64,000 nucleotides of DNA from Streptomyces canus (GTDB lineage: Bacteria > Actinomycetota > Actinomycetes > Streptomycetales > Streptomycetaceae). The number at the start of each line of letters is the position of its first letter. The first letter of the stretch is position 1. Made by a program: the position numbers and the translations under genes. The stretch spans positions 10,044,001 through 10,108,000 of the forward strand of contig NZ_CP107989.1 in NCBI RefSeq assembly GCF_041435015.1, written 5' to 3'. Positions 13,618-22,649 of the stretch are shown here, one piece after another. The notes beneath the pieces were generated by a model. That model did no database searches. It saw only the letters and a list, made by a program, of their open reading frames with translations, and was not told the origin of the DNA.

Positions 13618-15830
13618 CCCGACGGATCAGCCCCCTTCGCCGCCTCGCGCCGACCGCGGCCCTGTGCGCGGGTGCCGTGGTGCTGGCCGGCGTTCCCGCC
13701 GCCGCCGTGACCGGTCCCGAGGTCGCCGCCGCCGACACCACCTACGCCTACACCGCCCAGATCACCGTCGGCGACCACGACCGCGGCTGCTCCGGGGTCC
13801 TCGTGGACGCCGAGTGGCTGCTGACCGCGGCCAGTTGCTTCGCCGCCGACCCGGCCACCAGCCTGAGCGTGCCTTCCGGCAAGCCGGCCACCAGGACCAC
13901 CGCGGTCATCGGCCGCTCCGACCTGACCGGTACCGCCGGCGCCGCCCGCCAGATCGTCCAACTGGTCCCGCGCACCGACCGCGACGTCGTTCTGGCCCGC
14001 CTGAACCGCCCGGTCACGAACGTCGCCCCGCCGGCCCTGGCCACCGCCGCGCCCGCCGCCGGCGAGACCCTCACCCTCGCCGGCTACGGCCGCACCGCGA
14101 GCGAATGGGCACCGCTGAAGCTCCACACCGGCGCCTTCTCGGTGAACTCGTCCACCGCCACCACCGTCACCGTCACCGGCAAGGACGGCGTGGCCGCCTG
14201 CATGGGTGACACCGGCGGACCCGTCGTCCGCGTCAGCGGCGGCACCGCCCAACTGGCCGCGCTCGCCAGCCAGTCGTACCAGGGCGGCTGCTACGGCATC
14301 GACTCGACCGTGACCAGCACTGGCGGGATCGCCGCCCGCGTGGACGACCTCGCCTCCTGGGTCAGCTCCACCACCGGCGCCGTCCGCGCCACCGACTTCA
14401 ACTGCGACGGCGTCGAGGACACCGCTGTATCCGACCCCCAGGCCACCGTCGACGGCGCCGCCAAGGCCGGCCTGGTGCGGATCGTCTACGGCGGCGGCAA
14501 GGGCACCGCCGAGATCAACCAGGACCTCGACTGGGTCTCCGGAGCCGCCGAGGCCGGTGATGGATTCGGCCAGGCCATCGCCACCGTCGACTACGACGAG
14601 GACGGCTGCACCGACCTGGTCGTGGGCACCCCGGCCGAGGACATCGGCACCGTGGCCGACGCGGGCATGGTCGACATCCTGCACGGCGCGACCGGCGGCC
14701 TCGGTACCGGCACCGCCAAGGACAGCCACCTCGAACAGGGCGCGGGCACCGGCTCGTTGGCGGCTTCCGTCAGCGAGACCGGCGACCGCCTGGGCCACGC
14801 CCTGGCCGCCGGCACCACCGCGTCCGGAGAGCCGTTCGTCGTGATGGGCGTGCCCGGCGAGGCCCTCGGCTCCATCGCCAAGGCCGGCAGCGCGATCTAC
14901 CTGCACGGCACCACCAACATCGCGATCAACCAGGAGGCCACGGGGGTCTCCGGCGCGGCCGAGGCGAACGACGGCTTCGGCACGAGCGTCGCCGCCGACG
15001 CCAACTACCTCGCGATCGGCGCACCCGGTGACGCCATCGGCTCGGACGCGAACGCCGGAAACCTGGCCGTCTTCTCCCACACCCTGAACTCCGAGAACCG
15101 CCCCACCCCGAGGTTCGGCCTGGACCAGGACCTCGACACGGTCTCCGGTGGCGCCGAGGCCGGTGACCTCTTCGGGCAGTCCCTGGCCCTGGTCCCGTAC
15201 CGCCCCTCGGGTGCCGCTGCCGCCACGGAGTCGATCCTCGCGGTCGGCGCACCTGGCGAGGGGCTCGACGTCGACGGCGTGGACAAGGCGGAGGCCGGCC
15301 TGGTGCAGACCTTCCGGATCACCGCTGCCGGCACCTACACCCAGCTCCAGGGCTACGACTCGGGCACCGCCGACGACGACGTCTCCGGCACCGCGGAGGC
15401 CGGCGACCACTTCGGCCAGACTCTCGCCGCGGTCAATACGACACCGCGCGCGGTGAGCACCACGGCGACGATGAAGCTCGCCGTCGGCATCCCGGACGAG
15501 GCCATCGGCACCACCGCGAGCGCGGGCGCCGTGGAGACCTTCTCGCTGCTGGGCACTCCCGGCGCCAACGACCGCTGGCTGGAGGCCGGCGACGGGGACG
15601 GCATCCCCACCGCCCCGGGCGCGAACCAGAAGCTCGGCAGCAGCCTCCACTACACCGGCACCCGCCTGTACGTCGGTCTGCCCTACGGGCCGTCCACGTA
15701 CGGCACCCTGTACGCCCTGCCGCTGTCCAACGTGACCGCAGGCGGCGCCGTCGCCGCGGTGACCACGTACCAGCCCGGAGCCGGTGGCCTCCCCGCCGCC
15801 GGAACGGACTTCGGCTACGCCGCACGGTGA
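13614..15830 (+). CDS. Secreted trypsin-fold pseudoprotease with FG-GAP repeats (right copy)
   Basis: A 738-residue secreted protein starting at GTG, with AGGAG about 7 bases upstream. A signal peptide covers residues 1-31, a chymotrypsin-fold domain about 43-255, and about six FG-GAP-type blades follow, marked by recurring EAGDxFGxxLA and LAVGxPGE patterns. Integrin-type FG-GAP propellers bind protein or carbohydrate partners. The catalytic His is Ser74 (LTAASCF) and the catalytic Ser is Thr (CMGDTGGP), so activity is unlikely. It is longer than the left paralogue and its propeller repeats differ, suggesting two binding specificities coupled to one shared small partner. Confidence 0.88.
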   Translation: MTRRISPLRRLAPTAALCAGAVVLAGVPAAAVTGPEVAAADTTYAYTAQITVGDHDRGCSGVLVDAEWLLTAASCFAADPATSLSVPSGKPATRTTAVIGRSDLTGTAGAARQIVQLVPRTDRDVVLARLNRPVTNVAPPALATAAPAAGETLTLAGYGRTASEWAPLKLHTGAFSVNSSTATTVTVTGKDGVAACMGDTGGPVVRVSGGTAQLAALASQSYQGGCYGIDSTVTSTGGIAARVDDLASWVSSTTGAVRATDFNCDGVEDTAVSDPQATVDGAAKAGLVRIVYGGGKGTAEINQDLDWVSGAAEAGDGFGQAIATVDYDEDGCTDLVVGTPAEDIGTVADAGMVDILHGATGGLGTGTAKDSHLEQGAGTGSLAASVSETGDRLGHALAAGTTASGEPFVVMGVPGEALGSIAKAGSAIYLHGTTNIAINQEATGVSGAAEANDGFGTSVAADANYLAIGAPGDAIGSDANAGNLAVFSHTLNSENRPTPRFGLDQDLDTVSGGAEAGDLFGQSLALVPYRPSGAAAATESILAVGAPGEGLDVDGVDKAEAGLVQTFRITAAGTYTQLQGYDSGTADDDVSGTAEAGDHFGQTLAAVNTTPRAVSTTATMKLAVGIPDEAIGTTASAGAVETFSLLGTPGANDRWLEAGDGDGIPTAPGANQKLGSSLHYTGTRLYVGLPYGPSTYGTLYALPLSNVTAGGAVAAVTTYQPGAGGLPAAGTDFGYAAR

Positions 15831-15836
15831 CCCATG

Positions 15837-15872
15837 GCCCCCTGGTCCGGCCAAGGCCGGTTCCCAGGGGGC
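15837..15872 (+). terminator. Hairpin terminator after right pseudoprotease
   Basis: Outer arms GCCCCCTGG (15837-15845) and CCAGGGGGC (15864-15872) and inner arms CCGGCC/GGCCGG form an almost continuous stem with a small asymmetric bulge and a 2-base loop, starting 6 bases after the stop codon. Confidence 0.8.
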
Positions 15873-16190
15873 TCATCCGGCGTCGAGCGCCGACGAATCC
15901 ACCGAGCTTCGCTGCCGACGGTGTCGCACGGTATCCGCGCAGGCAGGAGGAGGACCGCCCCTGCCGGGACTTCGGCGTCCGCAGCGGCCCGACCACCGAC
16001 GACTTGGACGCACCGGCGGCATCAATCGGCGCGGCCCGTCGGCGACGTGGACCGGTCCCGAAAGCCGACGCCGCCCGGGTGCCCCGCCACCCAGTGCGGA
16101 CCTGACGCTCCACCTCCCCGAGAGCCGGGCAGCGTCCGCGGTCCACGGCACCGCCGTGCCGTTCCCGCCAAGAAAAGGGGTATGACGATC
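15873..16190. other. Interval without a supported gene
   Basis: A plus-strand open frame continues into the following nuclease gene but has low-complexity Arg/Pro-rich translation and no ribosome-binding site. The interval probably only carries the promoter and leader of that gene. Confidence 0.5.
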
Positions 16191-18164
16191 ATGCACGCGA
16201 TACGACCTGAACGGCCCGGACGAAGACGAGCCCGGTCGGCCCTGTTGGCCCTCCTGACCGCGGTGACGCTGGGCCTGTCCACCGGTGTGAGCTCCGCCCA
16301 GCAAGGGGAGGGAGAACAGGTGCGACAGGTGGGCAGGCCCACGTCGGCGGAGGCGCCGGCGACCGCCCCGCTCACCAGGACCAGCGCCTTTCCCGCGGAA
16401 CCCGGGGAGCACTGCCGGCCCACCCGTGCGGGCTCGAAGGAGCGCCGGGCGGGCGCCACCGAGGCATGTGTGAGCACGAGCCCGGCCCCGGTCAAGCACT
16501 CGGCGACACAGCAGCAGCGTCTCACCGCGCTCGCGGCCGCCGACTCCGGCAGCTGCGACATCACCACCCCCGGCAGCTACTCCTACAAGCGCTTCGCGTA
16601 CTGCGTGAGCGGGGTGAGCGTCGTCTACATCCTGCGTGACAGCAACGGCAAGGACATCGGACGGGGCACCCTGGCGGTGTCGACCAGTGCGACCCTGCCC
16701 GCCAAGGGCACCAAGTGGGACGAGCAGGTCACGGTGACGATGACCGCCGCGAGCGGCAGCGTCACCGCCCTCAACGCCAAGTTCAGGGCCTCCTGCGGAA
16801 CCGGCTGCACGGCGACGAAGACCGCCCCCTGGTACGGCGGTGACCTGACCCTGGGCCAGTCCCTCAGCGGCACCGTCGCCTACTCCTCGGCCCCGGCCCC
16901 GGGCACCGACGTACAGTTCACCACCTCGTACAAGCTGTACGTGACGTCCCCGGGCGCCACGGCCGTCGACCCGAACGCCTCATGGGACAACCCCCGCAAG
17001 ATCCGCTGCGACGACGCGGTCCGGGACGTCACTGCCACGAGCACGGCGTCACCAGGTTGCGTCATCCCCTCTGTCATGGCCGTCGTGCCGATGAGCGCGC
17101 AGGGCTCGGACCCCGGTGGCGCGGTGGCCGCCTACCAGTGGGCGCAGCAGAACCTCGCGGACGGCTGGGGGCAGAGCAAGCCGCTGACCAGGGAGAAGAG
17201 CGGGACAGCCGACCGTACGGCGCGCACCTGCGGAAGCGCGGGCACCGAGCCCTTCGAGGCCAACACGGACCTCGTCGACACCGACACCTGTGGCGAGTTC
17301 CCCTTCGCGGAGGTCAAGGAGGGAGGAATCGACGGCGGTGAGTGCGTCGAGGTGATCCCGAATGCCAGCAGCGGCGCATGGGATACCTACGTCCTCGGCG
17401 ACAGCCGGGACATGGATCCCGCCGCGCCCTGTGTGCGCGCCCATGTCCCGGCCGCCGACAAGCAGTTCGCCGACGGGAAGCTCACCGAGGGCTTCGAGAA
17501 CCAGCGGGTGATCGACGCCGACCAGTTCAAGGTGGCCTTCACGACGCCGGCCGACGTCCCGCAGGCCCCTTGCCTGGCGAACCTGCCGACCGGTGCGCTT
17601 CCTTCCGGCACCGGGTGGATCAAGAACACCACCGAAGCGGTCGCCCACGTCAACAAGACCACCACCCCGCTCGGCTCGCCCGGCACCCGGCCGACGACGG
17701 CGCAGGCCTGCCTGGGGAAGACGCTCGGCAAGGGCAAGGAGGCCTCGGGGGACATCACCGGCTGGCAGGACGCTCAGCTGTTCGCCCAGGCGAACCCGCC
17801 CGTCGTCGCACAGGCCCGGTGCCACCTGATCGCGAACATCCTCGGCGGACCGGGCAGGATCCGGGACGGCGGGCAGAACAACCTCGTCCCGTGCTGGCAG
17901 GTGGGGATGAACACCGGTACCCCGAGCATGCGGACCTACGAGTTCGAGGCTCAACGGACCGTGGCGCTGGACTCCTTCGGGCCGAACGACGCGATCTTCT
18001 ACCAGGTCACGCCCGTCTTCCGGGACGAGACCAGCACCATTCCGGTGGGTGTCACGATGAGCGCTAACATCCAACGGGCGAACGGCACGACGGAGCAGCT
18101 GTTCCCCAACGTCTTCGTCCCCAACACCCAGGCGGACACTGGGTTGCTCAACCTCGGAAACTGA
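16191..18164 (+). CDS. Secreted protein with NucA/NucB-like and DNA/RNA endonuclease-like domains
   Basis: A 657-residue protein with a signal peptide (RARSALLALLTAVTLGLS). Residues about 115-255 form a Cys-containing beta-rich region. A NucA/NucB-type segment is near 355-400, with DTCGEFPFAEVKEGG matching the family's C-D-E-Y-P-F-A block. Near 540-620 CHLIANILGG and NNLVPCWQVGMNT resemble the R-G-H-L-I-A/N-L-V-P core of DNA/RNA non-specific endonucleases, though Gly before His is Cys here. It may be an extracellular DNase for nutrition or competition. The ATG at 16191 is chosen because AGGGG lies 10 bases upstream; the ATG at 16182 is too close to it. No immunity gene is evident, as expected for an exported scavenging nuclease. 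Confidence 0.7.
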   Translation: MHAIRPERPGRRRARSALLALLTAVTLGLSTGVSSAQQGEGEQVRQVGRPTSAEAPATAPLTRTSAFPAEPGEHCRPTRAGSKERRAGATEACVSTSPAPVKHSATQQQRLTALAAADSGSCDITTPGSYSYKRFAYCVSGVSVVYILRDSNGKDIGRGTLAVSTSATLPAKGTKWDEQVTVTMTAASGSVTALNAKFRASCGTGCTATKTAPWYGGDLTLGQSLSGTVAYSSAPAPGTDVQFTTSYKLYVTSPGATAVDPNASWDNPRKIRCDDAVRDVTATSTASPGCVIPSVMAVVPMSAQGSDPGGAVAAYQWAQQNLADGWGQSKPLTREKSGTADRTARTCGSAGTEPFEANTDLVDTDTCGEFPFAEVKEGGIDGGECVEVIPNASSGAWDTYVLGDSRDMDPAAPCVRAHVPAADKQFADGKLTEGFENQRVIDADQFKVAFTTPADVPQAPCLANLPTGALPSGTGWIKNTTEAVAHVNKTTTPLGSPGTRPTTAQACLGKTLGKGKEASGDITGWQDAQLFAQANPPVVAQARCHLIANILGGPGRIRDGGQNNLVPCWQVGMNTGTPSMRTYEFEAQRTVALDSFGPNDAIFYQVTPVFRDETSTIPVGVTMSANIQRANGTTEQLFPNVFVPNTQADTGLLNLGN

Positions 18165-18195
18165 TCTCAGCCAGTACGTGCCTACGGGAGCCAGT

Positions 18196-19242
18196 ATGAG
18201 TCGCACCACCCCGCCGCGGCCGTTCGACATCGCCGCGCTCTTTCCTCAACTGGCTCCCCTGGCACGCACGGCGACTCGGCTGCATCCCCTTCCCGGGTCT
18301 CCGTCACCGCACGACAGCTCCGTCGGCGGACCGTTGCTGTGGCCCGCCGACGAGCCGTGGCCGCAGTGCGAGGGCCCGCACAAGTGGGACGGGGTGAACG
18401 CGGCCCTCTCACCGCAGGACGTACGGCAGTGGCGTCGCAACCGGGCGGAGTCGGAAAGCCGACGGCGCCGCGAGCCCGAGGGGCCCTGGGCCACGCCCGA
18501 GGAACTGGCGACGGAGGAGCGGCTCATGGCCGGCCGTCCTTGGCCTGAGGGCCCGATCGCCATGCTGCCCGTCGCACAGCTCTCCGCACGCGACATCCCG
18601 CTGCTGCGCCCGCCCGGCGGGTCCGAAGCCGATCTGCTCCAGGTCCTCTGGTGCCCCTTCGACCACCCGGCCCACCCCAGGACCGCACTGTTCTGGCGGT
18701 CCGCCGCCGAGGTCACCGACGTACTCGACACACCACCCGAGCCGCCCGCGGTCCAGTTCCCCGGCTATGTGCCGGAGCCGTGCCTGTGCACGCCGGAGCA
18801 GGTCACCGAATACCCCAGCTATCTGGAGCTGGACAAGGAGCTGCAGGAGCAACTGGCCGACTGGAGCAGGTGGCAGGCGGCCGGTCCCGCACTGGACACT
18901 TCCTACGAGGTCGCCCCCGAGGAGCTCTACATGGACATGCTGTCCGTCTCCCCGGGCTGGAAGACCGGTGGCTGGAGCCGCTGGGGCCTCACCGACCCCA
19001 TGCCCCGGCTCTGCCCGGCATGCGGCACGGGGATGGACCCGCTGCTGACGATCGCCTCGACCGAATGGAACGACGGCACCGAGAGCTGGGCCCCCGAAGA
19101 GGAGCAGACCGACCCCACGCCGCTCCTCCCCGGAACCCCGCCGGCGAACTTCACCATGCTCGACCTCGCCCGAGGCTACGACCTGCAACTCCACGTGTGC
19201 CCGGCATCCGCGGACCACCCGCACATCGAACTGATCCAGTAA
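18196..19242 (+). CDS. DUF1963/YwqG-like protein
   Basis: A 348-residue cytoplasmic protein without signal peptide. SSVGGPLLWPADEPWPQCEG near the N-terminus and KTGGWSRWGLTDPMPRLCP followed by CGTGMDPLLTIASTEW near the C-terminus match the DUF1963 layout. A CxxC pair (LCPACGTG) may bind zinc. GGGAG five bases before the ATG at 18196 sets the start. It follows the nuclease gene by 31 bases and may be cotranscribed. The biochemical role of the family is unknown; members often occur in variable regions, but nothing here shows it is an immunity protein. Confidence 0.75.
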   Translation: MSRTTPPRPFDIAALFPQLAPLARTATRLHPLPGSPSPHDSSVGGPLLWPADEPWPQCEGPHKWDGVNAALSPQDVRQWRRNRAESESRRRREPEGPWATPEELATEERLMAGRPWPEGPIAMLPVAQLSARDIPLLRPPGGSEADLLQVLWCPFDHPAHPRTALFWRSAAEVTDVLDTPPEPPAVQFPGYVPEPCLCTPEQVTEYPSYLELDKELQEQLADWSRWQAAGPALDTSYEVAPEELYMDMLSVSPGWKTGGWSRWGLTDPMPRLCPACGTGMDPLLTIASTEWNDGTESWAPEEEQTDPTPLLPGTPPANFTMLDLARGYDLQLHVCPASADHPHIELIQ

Positions 19243-19604
19243 CCGGGTCTGACGCGGAGCCAACCGCAGCCGGAAGCCCTCTCGTGCGGACGCTTGGTGT
19301 TGCCGGCCGTCCAGCGAAGCCATGGCAGCGCTCTCCTCGGCGTCGTACCTCGACATCCCACACCGACCCGCGCGCCGTCGCGGCGCGGTTCCGCTGCGCG
19401 TCCCGTCCAGAGTCACCGAGGCGCCGCGTCGAAACACGTCCGCGAAGCCAGCAGGCAGCCCGACGCATCACGCGTCCCGAGCCGTGCGCAGGAACAGCGG
19501 TCGAAACCCTCGTCGCGTCAGCTGGGCGGGACCGCAGCGCTGATCCTTGGCTTCCCACGGTCCACCCCGCCACGTGGCGCACGCGGGTTCCCTGGGCGCG
19601 GGCG
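19243..19604. other. Interval between convergent genes, nothing recognised
   Basis: These 362 bases separate the DUF1963-like gene from the convergent PQQ-repeat gene. Frames on both strands translate into Arg/Ala/Ser-rich sequence without domains or ribosome-binding sites. Confidence 0.5.
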
Positions 19605-21743
19605 TCAGGTGTGAACCGCGTACAGGAAGTTGTCCTGGCTGCTGACGTACACAGTTCCGTCCGCCACCACGGGCGACGAATTCACCTTTCCGCGTGTGTG
19701 CAGCCGCCAATGTTCCTCGCCCGTGGCCGCGTTGACGGCCCAGAGCGACATGTCCTCGCTGCCGATGTACACGGTCCCTTCCGCCACCGTCGGCGACGAT
19801 TGATGAGCGGCTCCGGTCTCCTGCTTCCAGCGTTCCTTCCCGGTGGCCGCGTCGACGGCCCACAGGTACCAGCCGTTGCTGCCCATGTACACGGTCCCGT
19901 CGACGACCGCCGGCGTGGACCATGTGTCCCTGCCGTAGGACCGCTGCCACCGCCTTCCGCCGGTGGCGGCGTCCACCGCGATCAGACCGCGGTCGCCCCC
20001 GACGTAGAGGGTGCCGTCGGCCACTACCGGTGCGGTGTAAGGCGGAGAGTAGGTTTTCACCCCCCACAGCCTGTTTCCCGTGGCGGCGTCCACCGCCCAC
20101 AGGGAATCGCCGGGGAAGCTGACGTAGACCCGGCCGTCGGCCACCGTGGGGGAGGTGAACCGGCGGTAGGACCGTGGCCGGCGCGGCCGAAGCCTCTGCT
20201 TCCACCGCCTGCGGCCCGTGGCCGCGTCCACGGCCCAGACGCATCCGTTCCGGCCGGCTGTGTACACCGTGCCGTCGGCCACCGCCGGTCGGGTATCTCC
20301 CACATAGTCGGTCGCACGCTTCCACCGCACATGGCCGGTGGCCGCGTCCACGGCCCACAGGTGCCTCCCGTTGCCGACGTACAGCGTGCCGTCGGCAAGC
20401 ACCGGTGATGAGTCGAACAGGTGGGCGGACGTCAGTTTCCACCGTTCCTGGCCCGTGGCGGCGTCCAGTGCCAGCAAGCCGCGGTAGGTGCTCAGGTACA
20501 CGACGTCGTCGGCGACAGTCGGCGAGAAACGTCCCGCACCGCTGATCCGCACCCGCCAGCGCACTGTGCCGGCGATCGGGGCCGGGGCTGCCGGAACTGA
20601 TCCTCGACGTATGCCGGTTCGCAGCGCGGGGGCCAAGGCAGCGCGGCGGTCCTCGGCAGCTGCTTCGCCCGGCCGGTGAGCCCGTACGGCGTAGAGGTGC
20701 TCGTCGAGACTGTCGATGTACACCGTGTCACCCCTCACCAAGGGCGTGGAGTGCACCGGCCCTGCGGTCCTGACCTTCCACCGTGCCTGGCCCGTGGCCG
20801 CGTCCACCGCCCACAGGCGCCCGTCAGCGCTGCCTGCGTACACCGTGCCGTCGGCGACAGCCGGCGTCGCGTGGATCTCACCGCGGGCCTTCAGCCGCCA
20901 CCTTTCCCGACCCGATTCGGCGTCCACCGCCACCAGGTACCAGCCGCTGACACCGGCGACCACGATGCCCTCGGCCACCGCGGGCGTCGCCCACACCGTC
21001 CCTCCCGGGGACAACCGCCAGCGTTCCTCGCCCGTCGCCGCGTCCATCACGACCAGGCCCTCACGGTTGCCCACATACACGCTTCCGCCGGCCACCGTCG
21101 GCGTCTGCTGAACGCCCCAGCGGGGAACGACATCCCATCGCCTGTCTCCGGTGGTGCTGTCCAGCGCCAGCAGGTGCCCGCCCTCGGCCGCGTACAGAAC
21201 ACCGTCGGCCACCATGGGCGGTGGATTCAGGAATGTGCGATGGTCCGCCACCCCGACGTCCCACACCGGCCGGCCGGTGAGCCCGTCCAGCGCCCACATC
21301 CGGCTGTCGTGTGCGGCGTACACGATGTGGCCGGCCGCCGCCGGCGTCGACATGTTCGTCTTCATCCTGGTCTTCGACCGGCGCGCTCTCCACTTCCAGC
21401 GCACCTCGCCGGTCGTGGCGTCCACCGCCGTCAAGTAGCCGGTCATGTCGGCGAAGTACACAACGCCGGTGCCGGCCACCGGCGATGACTCGATCGTGGA
21501 GTCGTTGCGCAGTGTCCAACGCCGCTCTCCGGTGCTCGCGTCGATCGCTGCCAGAGCGCTGAGGTCGTCGAGGACGTAGACGGCGCCGTCGGCCATCGCC
21601 GGCCTCCGGTAGAGGACGCCCCCGCCAGGCACCCTCCACAACGTTCTGTCGCTGACGTCGACACCGGCCACCGCTTTCCCCCTCCCCGCGCGCGGTACGC
21701 CTTTCGCGGCCGCCCGGCGCCCCGCGGCCACCTCACCGTGCAA
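19605..21743 (-). CDS. PQQ-type beta-propeller repeat protein
   Basis: A protein of up to 712 residues made almost wholly of about sixteen 38-45-residue repeats of the form GTVYxGS...LWAVDAATGxxRW. A linker lacking the motif (around residues 355-400, Glu/Ala/Arg-rich) divides them into eight plus eight, suggesting two eight-bladed propellers. No signal peptide, kinase domain or PQQ-dehydrogenase active-site motif is seen, so it is probably a protein-interaction scaffold rather than a quinoprotein. The first available start is TTG 21743 and a GTG occurs at 21731; neither has a strong ribosome-binding site. A MITE-like element sits 44 bases upstream, so the native 5' end may have been altered. 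Confidence 0.8.
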   Translation of the reverse strand: MHGEVAAGRRAAAKGVPRAGRGKAVAGVDVSDRTLWRVPGGGVLYRRPAMADGAVYVLDDLSALAAIDASTGERRWTLRNDSTIESSPVAGTGVVYFADMTGYLTAVDATTGEVRWKWRARRSKTRMKTNMSTPAAAGHIVYAAHDSRMWALDGLTGRPVWDVGVADHRTFLNPPPMVADGVLYAAEGGHLLALDSTTGDRRWDVVPRWGVQQTPTVAGGSVYVGNREGLVVMDAATGEERWRLSPGGTVWATPAVAEGIVVAGVSGWYLVAVDAESGRERWRLKARGEIHATPAVADGTVYAGSADGRLWAVDAATGQARWKVRTAGPVHSTPLVRGDTVYIDSLDEHLYAVRAHRPGEAAAEDRRAALAPALRTGIRRGSVPAAPAPIAGTVRWRVRISGAGRFSPTVADDVVYLSTYRGLLALDAATGQERWKLTSAHLFDSSPVLADGTLYVGNGRHLWAVDAATGHVRWKRATDYVGDTRPAVADGTVYTAGRNGCVWAVDAATGRRRWKQRLRPRRPRSYRRFTSPTVADGRVYVSFPGDSLWAVDAATGNRLWGVKTYSPPYTAPVVADGTLYVGGDRGLIAVDAATGGRRWQRSYGRDTWSTPAVVDGTVYMGSNGWYLWAVDAATGKERWKQETGAAHQSSPTVAEGTVYIGSEDMSLWAVNAATGEEHWRLHTRGKVNSSPVVADGTVYVSSQDNFLYAVHT

Positions 21744-21786
21744 GACGACAACGCTCCGAACCCTGACATCTCGCGTTTGCGGAGCG

Positions 21787-21903
21787 CATCCGTGAAACCA
21801 CGTAGCCTCACAGCCCTTGGCCGCGTGACTCCGTCCTTCCTTGGCGGGTTCAGCGCGATCGAGCGGACAGTCTTGGTGAAGCAGTTACGTGGTTTCACGG
21901 ATG
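21787..21903. mobile_element. 117-bp MITE-like element with 18-bp terminal inverted repeats
   Basis: CATCCGTGAAACCACGTA at 21787-21804 is exactly complementary to 21886-21903, enclosing 81 bases with no coding capacity of their own. Perfect 18-bp terminal repeats on a short non-coding core are typical of miniature inverted-repeat transposable elements. No obvious target duplication is visible at the immediate borders. It lies between the starts of the divergent PQQ-repeat and membrane-protein genes. Confidence 0.6.
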
Positions 21904-21974
21904 GTTCGCGGCCGCGTGGCCGGGACACTGATCACACGGGGCTTGTCGTGGGGCGGGAGCGATCGGGGGATGTC

Positions 21975-22541
21975 GTGCGGGAACTGGACCATGCGTGGGG
22001 GAGCGCGGCCGCGCGCGGCTTCGGCCACTACGAGGGGTTCGCATGCCCCGAGAAGTCGCCCGATGGACCCTCATGGGTGTTCTTCCTGCCCTTGGCCGCG
22101 GGGTTCGGGTTCTTTGCTTTCCGTCTCCTGCACGGCCTTGACGAGGGTTACCGGTGGCTCCGGTTCTCGGGCGCCGTCCTCTGCCTGATGATGGCCGCCG
22201 GAGGCGTAGTGATCGTGTTTCTGCCCCTGTACCTTCGGCGGCCGGGCGGCCCGGCGCCTCGGCTCTACTGTTTCGAGGACGGTGTCGTGGTGGCTACCCG
22301 CCGCACACTGCGGCCCTTGGGCTGGCACGAGGTCTCCGTCGACAGCGTGGAGTGGTGGGGGCACGAGGACCAGGGAACACGTATCACCGTGAAGGGACCT
22401 GACGGCAGCGTCCTCGCCCTGTTCCCCCGGAAGGAGATCTACGCCAACGGGGCCTGGCGGATCGAAAGCCTCCACAAGGCCGCCGTCGCGGGGGGTGCCG
22501 CGGACGGCGGCCCAGACCACCACGACCACAGCCCGGACTGA
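21975..22541 (+). CDS. Two-helix membrane protein of unknown function
   Basis: A 188-residue protein. Residues about 30-55 (WVFFLPLAAGFGFFAFRLL) and 65-90 (FSGAVLCLMMAAGGVVIVFL) are membrane helices. A cytoplasmic C-terminal domain follows, with alternating strands (RLYCFEDGVVVATRR, LRPLGWHEVSVDSVEWWG) like a small PH-type fold, and a His-rich tail. GGGGGA four bases before GTG 21975 supports this start; GTG 21948 is an alternative. Much longer in-frame starts would translate through the MITE-like element and are rejected. No function can be assigned. Confidence 0.6.
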   Translation: MRELDHAWGSAAARGFGHYEGFACPEKSPDGPSWVFFLPLAAGFGFFAFRLLHGLDEGYRWLRFSGAVLCLMMAAGGVVIVFLPLYLRRPGGPAPRLYCFEDGVVVATRRTLRPLGWHEVSVDSVEWWGHEDQGTRITVKGPDGSVLALFPRKEIYANGAWRIESLHKAAVAGGAADGGPDHHDHSPD

Positions 22542-22649
22542 CTGACGGCGAGAACTGACGGTATGTCATACGGCCTGTCCAGAAGGGGGCGCACGCCTTC
22601 GTTTGCAGGCGCACTGCCCGGGACCGGCTTCACCAAGGGAGCACCAGGC

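Noticed and set aside
13476..15854. 792-codon open frame opposite the right pseudoprotease
   Set aside because: Gly/Val/Arg-rich antisense translation without domains; the plus-strand product has clear FG-GAP motifs.
15834..16190. Long N-terminal extension of the nuclease-like protein
   Set aside because: It precedes the signal peptide and overlaps the upstream terminator hairpin; ATG 16191 has a proper ribosome-binding site and exposes the signal.
21738..21974. Long N-terminal extension of the membrane protein starting at ATG 21738
   Set aside because: It would translate through the MITE-like element; GTG 21975 has a better ribosome-binding site and avoids the implausible extension.
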